A stretch of 64,000 nt of DNA from an uncultured Lacinutrix sp. (lineage in GTDB: Bacteria; Bacteroidota; Bacteroidia; Flavobacteriales; Flavobacteriaceae). The stretch lies in contig NZ_CANMRQ010000003.1 in the NCBI RefSeq assembly GCF_947500325.1, positions 124,001-188,000 on the forward strand, given 5' to 3'. The translations under genes were made by a program, and so were the position numbers. Shown piece after piece: positions 36,443-43,926 of the stretch (the stretch's first letter is position 1; the number at the start of each line of letters is the position of its first letter). The notes under the pieces are model-generated. The model did not search any database and was not told the origin of the DNA. It saw nothing but the letters and a program-made list of their open reading frames with translations.

Positions 36443-36445
36443 TTG

Positions 36446-36493
36446 CCAATATACATATAATGCTTAAACCTATATGTAACTATAGTTACATAT
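36446..36493 (-). promoter_or_regulatory. Orphan promoter with perfect TGTAAC-N4-GTTACA operator
   Basis: A perfect 22 bp palindrome at 36472-36493 contains TGTAAC-TATA-GTTACA. Its centre is 33 bp from the centre of CCAATATA (36446-36453), which on the minus strand reads TATATTGG, one mismatch from TAnnTTTG. It points leftward, away from all sulfur genes. Confidence 0.5.
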
Positions 36494-36519
36494 TAAGTTA
36501 TTAAAGAAGTAAAACACTA

Positions 36520-36936
36520 TTAATGTGGTAATTTATTTTTGATAGCACCATAAACAAAGGTACCTAAAAGCGCTCCAATAATTAGCACTAAAATACTTGG
36601 TAAGCCAGTTCCTAATAAAACATACATTGGCCCTGGACAAGCTCCTGCTAATGCCCAACCTAAGCCAAAAATAATGCCTCCAACAAAATACCTTATAAAC
36701 CCTTTATTTTTTGGAGTGATGATAATAGCATCTCCATTAAAATCTTTTTGTTTAGAATATTTTATATAGTGTACAATTATAATTCCTAGAACTACAGCAG
36801 ATCCAATAATACCGTACATCTGAAAGCTTTTAAACTGAAACATTTCATATATACGAAACCAAGAAGCTACTTCAGATTTGATAAATAATATACCTAAAAA
36901 TAACCCAATAAAGAAAAAGGATAAAAACTGTTTCAT
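36520..36936 (-). CDS. YeeE/YedE-type (DUF6691-like) sulfur transport membrane protein, short subunit
   Basis: A 138-residue inner-membrane protein with about four helices. The motif FGLGWALAGACPGPMYVLLGTG, with Cys in GACPGP, is the half-family signature of YeeE/YedE (thiosulfate or sulfur-compound channels), here in a half-size protein. It lies 4 bp downstream of a second half-size family member, and the pair probably forms one channel. Last gene of the leftward persulfide operon. Confidence 0.85.
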   Translation of the reverse strand: MKQFLSFFFIGLFLGILFIKSEVASWFRIYEMFQFKSFQMYGIIGSAVVLGIIIVHYIKYSKQKDFNGDAIIITPKNKGFIRYFVGGIIFGLGWALAGACPGPMYVLLGTGLPSILVLIIGALLGTFVYGAIKNKLPH

Positions 36937-36940
36937 ATAA

Positions 36941-37495
36941 TTAAAAAATTAAAGGGAATAAAAAATGAATCATTACTAAACCACCTACAAAAAAACCTAT
37001 CACTGCTATTAACGACGGTATTTGTAAATTACTTAGTCCAGAAATAGCATGACCAGAAGTGCAACCTCCAGAATATCTCGCTCCAAAACCTACCAAGAAA
37101 CCACCTAATAATAAAATAGAAAACCCTTTAATAGTCATTAAGCTTTCTAAGCTAAAAATTTCAGAAGGTAAAAAAGATGTATTTGCACTATTTATACCTA
37201 ATTCTTGAAGCTGAACCACTACATCTTGATTTATTTGCGGTGCATTAGGAGATAAAAACTGAAGTGCTATATAACCACCTGTAATTACACCTAAAACGAC
37301 ATATAAATTCCATTTATTAGCTTTCCAATCAAATTTAAAAAAATCGACATATTTACCAGCTCCAGCCATAGAACACATTGTTCTTAAGTTTGAAGACATA
37401 CCAAATTTTTTACCCAATTTTAAGAGTAAAAACATAATTAAAGCTATTAATGGCCCAGAGACATACCAAGGCCAAGTATTATAAATTAAATCCAT
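36941..37495 (-). CDS. YeeE/YedE-type sulfur transport membrane protein, long subunit
   Basis: A 184-residue inner-membrane protein with about five helices and the family motif GARYSGGCTSGHAISGLS, whose Cys is thought to relay sulfur species in YeeE-like channels. It lacks the second motif, which is supplied by the next gene (GACPGP). Gap 12 bp after the dioxygenase/rhodanese gene and 4 bp before its partner, so one transcript. Likely imports or moves thiosulfate or a related sulfur compound. Confidence 0.87.
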   Translation of the reverse strand: MDLIYNTWPWYVSGPLIALIMFLLLKLGKKFGMSSNLRTMCSMAGAGKYVDFFKFDWKANKWNLYVVLGVITGGYIALQFLSPNAPQINQDVVVQLQELGINSANTSFLPSEIFSLESLMTIKGFSILLLGGFLVGFGARYSGGCTSGHAISGLSNLQIPSLIAVIGFFVGGLVMIHFLFPLIF

Positions 37496-37507
37496 AAAAA
37501 GGTCATA

Positions 37508-38923
37508 TTATTTTTTTAAAGTGGAAGGACATATAAAATCTGAAACAGGAATACCAGCTTTCTTAATTGCTCCCATGCCACCTGCAACATCAATTAGATT
37601 ATGAATACCTCTACTTTTTAATATTGAAGATGCAATAACAGATCTATAACCTCCAGCACAATGCACATAAAATGTTTCATTTTCAGGAAATTCAGCTAAA
37701 TGCGAATTTAAATTATCTAAAGGAGTAAAATTAGCATTTTCTATATGTCCTGCTATAAACTCACCTTCTTTTCTAACATCAAAAATTGGAATAGGACTCT
37801 TTTCTATTCGATTTTTAAATTCCTCTGCAGAAATAGATATCATATCATCTATTTCTTTACCAGAATTTTTCCAGACATCAAAACCTCCTTTTAAATACCC
37901 TAAAGTATTATCGAATCCTACACGGGATAATCTCGTTATTGCTTCTTCTTCACTACCTTCATCTACCACTAATAAAAGTGGTTGTTTAACATCTGCAATT
38001 AAAGCGCCAACCCATGGTGCAAAACCACCTTTTAAACCTATAAATATAGAACGAGGAATGTGCCCTTTAATGAATTCTGATTGATGACGAACATCTAAAA
38101 TTAAAGCTTCTGTTTCATTTGCTGCTACTTCAAACTCCTCTGGAGATAGCGCTTTTGTTCCTTTAGCTATAATAGCATCAATATGCTCGTATCCTTCTTT
38201 ATTTAATTTTACATTTAATGGGAAATATTTAGGCGGTGGCAATAAACCATCTGTAACTTCTTTAACAAATTCTTCTTTCGTCATATCTGCTCTTAAAGCA
38301 TAATTCATTTGTTTTTGATTACCTAAAGTATCAACTGTTTCTTTCATCATATTTTTACCACAAGCAGAACCTGCTCCATGACCAGGAAAAACAATAACAT
38401 CGTCACCCAAAGGCATTATTTTAGAACGTAAACTCTCAAAAGACAAACCTGCTAAATCTTCCATTGTCATATCTGCTGCTTTTTGAGCCAAATCTGGACG
38501 ACCTACATCTCCTAAAAACAAAGTATCACCACTAAAAATAGCATGATCCTTTCCATTTTCGTCTTTTAATAAATATGTTGTACTTTCCATGGTGTGCCCT
38601 GGAGTATGCAAAGCAGTAATTGAAACTTTACCAAGTTTAAAAACCTGCTTATCTTTAGCTATTATTGCCTTAAACGAAGGGTTTGCAGTGGGACCATAAA
38701 CAATTGGAGCTCCAGTTTCTTTAGATAAGGTTAAATGACCAGAAACGAAATCTGCATGAAAATGTGTTTCGAAAATATATTTAATTTCGGCATTACTCGC
38801 TTTAGCTTTTGCTATATAATCTTTTACCTCACGTAATGGATCTATTATAGCTACTTCTCCTTCACTCTCAATATAATATGCGCCTTGTGCAAGACATCCT
38901 GTATAAATCTGTTCTATTATCAT
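37508..38923 (-). CDS. Persulfide dioxygenase-like MBL protein with two rhodanese domains
   Basis: A 471-residue cytoplasmic fusion resembling CstB-type proteins. Residues 1 to about 250 are a metallo-beta-lactamase fold with the mononuclear-iron ligand set of ETHE1 persulfide dioxygenases: His54 (THFHADF), His110 (HTPGH) and Asp133 (SGDTLF). The usual DH of di-zinc enzymes is DF here, in line with a dioxygenase. Rhodanese 1 (about 265-355) has no cysteine at the active-site position (LLLVVDEGSEEEA). Rhodanese 2 (about 365-460) has Cys422 in HCAGGYRS. Expected reaction: persulfide plus oxygen to sulfite, then sulfane transfer to form thiosulfate. The operator and -7 box upstream have an unusually exact geometry. 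Confidence 0.9.
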   Translation of the reverse strand: MIIEQIYTGCLAQGAYYIESEGEVAIIDPLREVKDYIAKAKASNAEIKYIFETHFHADFVSGHLTLSKETGAPIVYGPTANPSFKAIIAKDKQVFKLGKVSITALHTPGHTMESTTYLLKDENGKDHAIFSGDTLFLGDVGRPDLAQKAADMTMEDLAGLSFESLRSKIMPLGDDVIVFPGHGAGSACGKNMMKETVDTLGNQKQMNYALRADMTKEEFVKEVTDGLLPPPKYFPLNVKLNKEGYEHIDAIIAKGTKALSPEEFEVAANETEALILDVRHQSEFIKGHIPRSIFIGLKGGFAPWVGALIADVKQPLLLVVDEGSEEEAITRLSRVGFDNTLGYLKGGFDVWKNSGKEIDDMISISAEEFKNRIEKSPIPIFDVRKEGEFIAGHIENANFTPLDNLNSHLAEFPENETFYVHCAGGYRSVIASSILKSRGIHNLIDVAGGMGAIKKAGIPVSDFICPSTLKK

Positions 38924-38952
38924 TTCTATTATTATCTTATTTTTTTACTTAG

Positions 38953-38997
38953 CAAAATTAACTCAATTTATTAGTTTTTTAAGCAACCTTTGTTACA
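38953..38997 (-). promoter_or_regulatory. Promoter with Crp/Fnr-type operator for the dioxygenase-YeeE operon
   Basis: CAAAATTA (38953-38960; TAATTTTG on the minus strand, a perfect -7 box) lies 30 bp before the start codon. AGCAAC-CTTT-GTTACA (38982-38997) is an imperfect copy of TGTAAC-N4-GTTACA with one perfect half. Centre-to-centre distance is 33 bp, which would put the operator near -40, the class II activator position of Crp/Fnr proteins. Confidence 0.6.
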
Positions 38998-39001
38998 ATT
39001 A

Positions 39002-39799
39002 CTATTTTATAAAAAATTCCATGTAAAATATAAAAACAGCCATAACTAAAATAAAATATCCAAACCCTATTTTAAGTTTTTTACCATCAATAAAGTTACC
39101 TATATAACTTCCTATAAAAATACCTACTAAAGAAAGAGTCGAAAAAGTTAGCAAAAACTGCCAATCTATTTCCATTATTAATGCATCTCCTAAGAAAAAA
39201 CCTAATAAAGATTTAAAAGCTATTATTATTAAAGAAGTACCAACTGCAACTTTCATTTTAACGTTGGCCAAAATAACTAATGCTGGGATTATTAGAAATC
39301 CGCCACCAGCACCTATCAATCCAGTTACAGCCCCAACAATAATACCTTCAATAAAAATAAGAGGGTAATTGTATTTTACACCACCTTTTACTTTTCTTTC
39401 TTTTTTATTTTTCAGCATTGATATTGCAGCTGGAATCATTAATGCTGCAAACAAACCAAACATAGCCATACGTCTAGTAAATTGAAAATCATTAATATAA
39501 AATAAGGTGTTTGGTAATATTGGCACTACATAATATCTAACAATAGTAACCCCAATAATTGCTGGTACACCAAATACAATTGCTGTTCTCCAATCGACAT
39601 AACCTTTAAAATGTTGTTTTATTCCTCCTAAAAGTGCACTTACACCAACTACAAACAAAGAATACGCTGTAGCCGATTTTTCATTGATTGAAAATAAATA
39701 AGCTAAAATTGGAACTGCTAAAATAGAACCACCGCCTCCAATGAGGCCTAAAAAAACACCAATGAGTAAGGCTCCTAGGTAACCAAAAAATTCAATCAT
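39002..39799 (-). CDS. TauE/SafE-family sulfite/sulfonate exporter
   Basis: A 265-residue inner-membrane protein with about seven to eight helices. The duplicated family motif is visible as GLIGGGGSILAVPIL near residue 20 and GLIGAGGGFLIIPAL near residue 160. Members export sulfite, sulfoacetate or similar anions. Placement between the Crp/Fnr gene and the persulfide-dioxygenase operon suggests it removes the sulfite formed by that enzyme. It has its own promoter with a perfect operator. Confidence 0.87.
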   Translation of the reverse strand: MIEFFGYLGALLIGVFLGLIGGGGSILAVPILAYLFSINEKSATAYSLFVVGVSALLGGIKQHFKGYVDWRTAIVFGVPAIIGVTIVRYYVVPILPNTLFYINDFQFTRRMAMFGLFAALMIPAAISMLKNKKERKVKGGVKYNYPLIFIEGIIVGAVTGLIGAGGGFLIIPALVILANVKMKVAVGTSLIIIAFKSLLGFFLGDALIMEIDWQFLLTFSTLSLVGIFIGSYIGNFIDGKKLKIGFGYFILVMAVFIFYMEFFIK

Positions 39800-39821
39800 T
39801 TTTATTAAATAAGTATTTATA

Positions 39822-39866
39822 CAAAAATAACTAGTGATTTATAAAATGACTGTAACTATTGTTACA
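39822..39866 (-). promoter_or_regulatory. Promoter with perfect TGTAAC-N4-GTTACA operator for the TauE gene
   Basis: The operator at 39851-39866 (TGTAACTATTGTTACA) overlaps the last codon of the Crp/Fnr gene. Its centre is 33 bp from the centre of the -7 box CAAAAATA at 39822-39829 (TATTTTTG on the minus strand), 23 bp before the ATG. Symmetry TGTAA-N6-TTACA fits a Crp/Fnr dimer. Confidence 0.65.
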
Positions 39867-40494
39867 AGTCTAATATTTTTATAGCATTACGATACAATTC
39901 TATTTTATTATTTTTCTCTAAAGCTTTTAATAATCTTGAAATTACAACTCTAGACGTATGCATATCGTTTGCAATCTCTTGATGTGTTGTTTGGAGTGTA
40001 TCATTATGATTTACTTTAGCTTTATCTAGTAAATGTTTAAATAATCTTTCATCCATTCTTAAAAAAGCAATATTATCTATAGCATCTAACATTTCCATCA
40101 TACGGTCATGATAACTTTGCAAAATATAGTTTTGCCAACTTTTATATTTACCCATCCATTCTCCCATCTTTTCAACTGGCACCATTATAAGCTTAGTATC
40201 CGTTTCTGCTACAGCTCTTACTTCACTTTTTTTTTGCCCCATACAACATGTAATAGTCATGGCACAAGTATCTCCCTGTTCTATAAAATAAAGAATTAAT
40301 TCATCTCCATTTTTATCTTCTCTTAAAACCTTTATTGCTCCATTAAGTAATAATGGCATTGCTTTAATTTGTTGACCAATATCCATCAACATCACATCTT
40401 CTAAGATTTCAATATAACTTCCAACATTTAAAATCTCTTGAAGTAACTCTTTTTCAAATAAATAACCATAATGCTCTTGTAAATCTTTCTCCAT
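39862..40494 (-). CDS. Crp/Fnr-family regulator with Cys cluster, likely of the sulfur locus
   Basis: A 210-residue regulator. The N-terminal sensor barrel (about 25-120) carries Cys77, Cys83 and Cys84 in DTCAMTITCCMGQKKSEV, and the C-terminal winged helix contains QEIANDMHTSRVVISRLLKALE (partly conserved) as recognition region. The Cys residues sit where Crp proteins bind cyclic nucleotide, so a thiol-based or metal-based sensing mechanism is plausible, for example persulfide. It is the first gene of a leftward block of sulfur genes and the closest candidate to bind the TGTAAC-N4-GTTACA sites. A -7-like box CAAAGCTA (40520-40527) lies 26 bp upstream of its start; no operator copy is placed there, so autoregulation through that site is not evident. 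Confidence 0.85.
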   Translation of the reverse strand: MEKDLQEHYGYLFEKELLQEILNVGSYIEILEDVMLMDIGQQIKAMPLLLNGAIKVLREDKNGDELILYFIEQGDTCAMTITCCMGQKKSEVRAVAETDTKLIMVPVEKMGEWMGKYKSWQNYILQSYHDRMMEMLDAIDNIAFLRMDERLFKHLLDKAKVNHNDTLQTTHQEIANDMHTSRVVISRLLKALEKNNKIELYRNAIKILDL

Positions 40495-40693
40495 AAAAAA
40501 TTACTAATTGAAACTTTATCAAAGCTACTAATATTATAGTTAATACTATCATATACATAATTTGATGATATAGATTACGTAATTACACACAAAAAAGTGT
40601 TTTAATCGATTAAATTCACATTTTATCGTTTATTAATAATAAAAAAAGTTACATTGTAGAACTGTAAGCTAAGTAAACTACTTTTATAAACTT

Positions 40694-41116
40694 ATGAAGA
40701 ATAAAATTGAATGTGTATTACTGATTGATGATGATAAGGTTACAAATTTTTACAATAAAAAAGTTTTAACCAAGCATGAAGAGTTTAAAGAAATTATTGC
40801 GGTAACTAGTGGAGAAAATGCATTAAAGCATCTAACAGAAGCATCAAAAGGGTTATGTTTAAAACCTAATCTGATTTTTTTAGATATAAATATGCCTGCA
40901 ATGAATGGATGGGAATTTATCTTAGAATATAACAAATTAGATAAAAAATTCACCAAGGATATTAAATTAGTAATGCTAACAACTTCTAACAACCCTGATG
41001 ATTACAAAAGATCTAAAGAAATAGAAACTGTTAATGATTTTATAAATAAGCCTTTGTCTATTGATTTATTAAGTAATTTAATTGAAAATCATTATGAAAA
41101 AAAAATAACGTATTAA
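40694..41116 (+). CDS. Single-domain response regulator (CheY-like)
   Basis: A 140-residue receiver domain alone. The acidic pair sits in LLIDDDKVTN, the phosphoacceptor Asp in LIFLDINMPAMNGWEF, the Thr in VMLTTSNNPDD and the Lys in NDFINKPLS. Such stand-alone receivers in Bacteroidota are typically partners of phytochrome-like or hybrid kinases. A TonB receptor and a histidine kinase follow 98 bp downstream on the same strand, making that kinase a candidate partner. Confidence 0.9.
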   Translation: MKNKIECVLLIDDDKVTNFYNKKVLTKHEEFKEIIAVTSGENALKHLTEASKGLCLKPNLIFLDINMPAMNGWEFILEYNKLDKKFTKDIKLVMLTTSNNPDDYKRSKEIETVNDFINKPLSIDLLSNLIENHYEKKITY

Positions 41117-41214
41117 ATTATTTTTTTCCAATTTGGTGCTATTGAAAATTTAAACCTAAACTTTTTTATAAACTAGTAAAATAATACATTCTACCCTATA
41201 AAGTTGCTATTACT

Positions 41215-43926
41215 ATGTTATCCCTTAAACCTTTACACTTATTACTATTAATACTTTCCTGTAGTATATCCTTTAATGCTTTTTCGCAAAACAGAGCAAT
41301 AATAACTGGTACTGTGTCAGACCAATATGGAATTTTACCTGGAGCAAAATTAAGTATTGAAGGTACTAATTATAAAACAACAACAGATGTTAATGGTGTT
41401 TATATTTTTAATTTAGAAGAAGGAGATTATATTGTAGCTGCAGAATTTGTTATGTACGAATCTAAAACTAATTCTGTAAGTGTAAAAGTTGGAGATACCG
41501 CAACTTTAGATTTTTTATTAGAAACTGGATTCTCTATAGATGAACCAGTATCTTTAGGTTCAAGAGCGCAACCTCGTTCTCTTTTAAAAACCACTGCTCC
41601 AGTAGATATTATTTCGCCACAAGAAATTACTAACGCCTCTCAAATAGAACTAAGTCATATACTACATTATCTAGTACCATCATTTCATTCAACAAACCAA
41701 ACTATTTCTGATGGAACAGATCATATTGATCCTGCCACGTTAAGAGGTTTAGGCCCAGATCAAGTATTAGTATTAATAAACGGTAAACGTAGACATAATA
41801 GTTCTCTATTAAACGTTAATGGTACTGTTGGTCGTGGTACTGTAGGTACCGATTTTAATGCTATACCTGTAGCTGCTATTGAAAGAATAGAAATTCTAAG
41901 AGATGGTGCAACTTCTCAATATGGATCTGATGCTATTGCTGGTGTAGTAAATATTATATTAAAAGAACAAATAGAAGTTATAAATATTGATGGTCGATAT
42001 GGCATGAACACAGAAGGTGATGGAAAAGCTGTATATATGGGAACCAATTTTGGTTTAAAAGTTGGCAATAAAGGCTTTATAAATGTGACAGCTGAGTATA
42101 GAAATCGAGAAGCTGTTAATCGCGCAGGTGGTTATACTGGTAGTGTTTATTCTACAGATGCTACTCAAGATCAAACCTTAATTAATGAAAATAACTTCTT
42201 TAATACAACTGGATACGATAATAATAGAATAATGGAAATTGGTAGCGCGCAAACAGAAAATTTAGCTGTTTTTTTTAATAGTGAATTACCTTTATCTGAT
42301 ACTTCTACATTCTACTTTCATGGTGGTCGTAATTACCGTGAAGGAAAAGCAAAAGGCTTTTTTCGTTTACCAAAAGATGAAGATCGCGTAGTGTTAGAAT
42401 TATTTCCGAATGGTTTCTCTCCTCAAATTTTAACAGATATTCAAGATGATGCTATTGTTGCTGGTTTTAAAGGAGTAAAAAATGATTGGGATATTGATTT
42501 TAGCCATTCTATAGGAAAGAACGGTTTAGATTATACTGTTAATAATTCAAATAATGCCTCTTTAGGTGTGGCTTCGCCTCGTACTTTTTATTCTGGTGGT
42601 TTTAAATACAAACAAAACACATCAAACTTAGATATTTCTAGAACTTACGATTGGCTTAATGGAGTAAATATTGCATTTGGTGCAGAACTTAGAGTAGAAA
42701 ATTATGAAATTATAGCAGGAGAAGAAGCATCCTACGCTAATGGAGGAAGTACTTATATTGATGCCAATGGAGATGAACAGCCAAGAATACCGGGAGCTCA
42801 AGTTTTCCCTGGCATTCAACCAGAAAATGAATTAAACAGATTTAGAACAAACTCATCTGCCTATATAGATTTAGAAACGAATATTAATGAAAAGTTATTA
42901 ATAAAAACTGCTGCACGATATGAGTCTTATAATGACTTTGGAGGACAACTAATTTACAAGTTATCTGGTAGATATAGATTAAATGATAAGATTAGTTTAA
43001 GAACCGGTTACTCTACTGGTTTTAGAGCACCTTCATTACATCAAGTCTACTTTCAAAATATAAGTACTCAATTTATTAATGGAGACATTGTTCAAGTTGG
43101 TACTTTTAATAATGAAAGCGCCGTAGCATCAGAAGCTTTTCAAATTGAAAAGTTAAAACCTGAATTATCTAAACATTTTAGTGCAGGTTTTAGCGGTAAG
43201 ATTAAAGAGCATTTCACTTTTACTTTCGATTATTATTATATTAAAATTAAAGATCGTATAGTATTATCAGGGCGTTTTGCAGATGGTTATGAAACTATAT
43301 TAGAACCTTTTAATGTAGGTGCTGCTCAATTTTTTACTAATGCTATAGATTCTAAAACAAATGGCTTTGATGCCGCTCTTAACTATAGAACAGTAATTGC
43401 AGATGGTGAATTTAATGCTTCTTTTGGTGCTAATTTCACAAAGACAAGAGTAGATGGACCAATTAAAGTTTCAGAATCACTTGCTGGTCAAGAAAATGTA
43501 TTGTTTAATAGAGAAGAAATTGCCAGAGTAGAAAGTTCTCAGCCAAATTTTAAAATGAATTCAATTCTGTCTTACAAGATTAATGATTTTAAAGTACAAA
43601 TGGGTAATACTTATTTTGGAGAAGTACAATTTATTCATCCAAATGATGGTAATCCTAATAATTGGGTAGAAAACGAATTAACAGGTAATGTAGAAACTCG
43701 TGATCAAACATTTTCTTCAAAGCTATTAACCGATTTAGCATTATCATACCAGGCCAATAAAAATATAAAATTAACGTTTGGAGGTAATAACATATTTAAT
43801 GTTTATCCAGATAAGCATAAACATTCTGCTAACATAAATAATGGCAATTTTGTGTACAGTAGACGTGTACAACAATTTGGAGTTAATGGTTCTAACTATT
43901 ATTTAAGAGCTCTTATTAAACTATAA
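41215..43926 (+). CDS. TonB-dependent outer-membrane receptor
   Basis: A 903-residue outer-membrane transporter. Signal peptide 1-25 (NAFSQ); a carboxypeptidase-regulatory-like domain (about 30-105; ITGTVSDQYGILPGAKLSIEG); a plug with TLRGLGPDQVLVLINGKRRH and IERIEILRDGATSQYGSDAIAGVVNI; and a 22-strand type barrel to the last residue. The plug sequence resembles the non-SusC TonB receptors common in Alpha-, Gammaproteobacteria and Bacteroidota. The ligand is unknown. Its TAA overlaps the ATG of a sensor histidine kinase (TAATG), so receptor and kinase are translationally coupled. Confidence 0.9.
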   Translation: MLSLKPLHLLLLILSCSISFNAFSQNRAIITGTVSDQYGILPGAKLSIEGTNYKTTTDVNGVYIFNLEEGDYIVAAEFVMYESKTNSVSVKVGDTATLDFLLETGFSIDEPVSLGSRAQPRSLLKTTAPVDIISPQEITNASQIELSHILHYLVPSFHSTNQTISDGTDHIDPATLRGLGPDQVLVLINGKRRHNSSLLNVNGTVGRGTVGTDFNAIPVAAIERIEILRDGATSQYGSDAIAGVVNIILKEQIEVINIDGRYGMNTEGDGKAVYMGTNFGLKVGNKGFINVTAEYRNREAVNRAGGYTGSVYSTDATQDQTLINENNFFNTTGYDNNRIMEIGSAQTENLAVFFNSELPLSDTSTFYFHGGRNYREGKAKGFFRLPKDEDRVVLELFPNGFSPQILTDIQDDAIVAGFKGVKNDWDIDFSHSIGKNGLDYTVNNSNNASLGVASPRTFYSGGFKYKQNTSNLDISRTYDWLNGVNIAFGAELRVENYEIIAGEEASYANGGSTYIDANGDEQPRIPGAQVFPGIQPENELNRFRTNSSAYIDLETNINEKLLIKTAARYESYNDFGGQLIYKLSGRYRLNDKISLRTGYSTGFRAPSLHQVYFQNISTQFINGDIVQVGTFNNESAVASEAFQIEKLKPELSKHFSAGFSGKIKEHFTFTFDYYYIKIKDRIVLSGRFADGYETILEPFNVGAAQFFTNAIDSKTNGFDAALNYRTVIADGEFNASFGANFTKTRVDGPIKVSESLAGQENVLFNREEIARVESSQPNFKMNSILSYKINDFKVQMGNTYFGEVQFIHPNDGNPNNWVENELTGNVETRDQTFSSKLLTDLALSYQANKNIKLTFGGNNIFNVYPDKHKHSANINNGNFVYSRRVQQFGVNGSNYYLRALIKL

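Larger units (their letters stand above)
36188..36519. other. 332 bp gene-free stretch with hairpin and orphan operator
   Basis: No coding frame of useful size. From left to right it holds two isolated GTTACA half-sites (36267-36272 and 36298-36303), a terminator-like hairpin (36347-36374), a short AT-rich stretch, a near-consensus minus-strand -7 box (36446-36453) and a perfect palindromic operator (36472-36493) just past the end of the sulfur operon. Confidence 0.7.
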
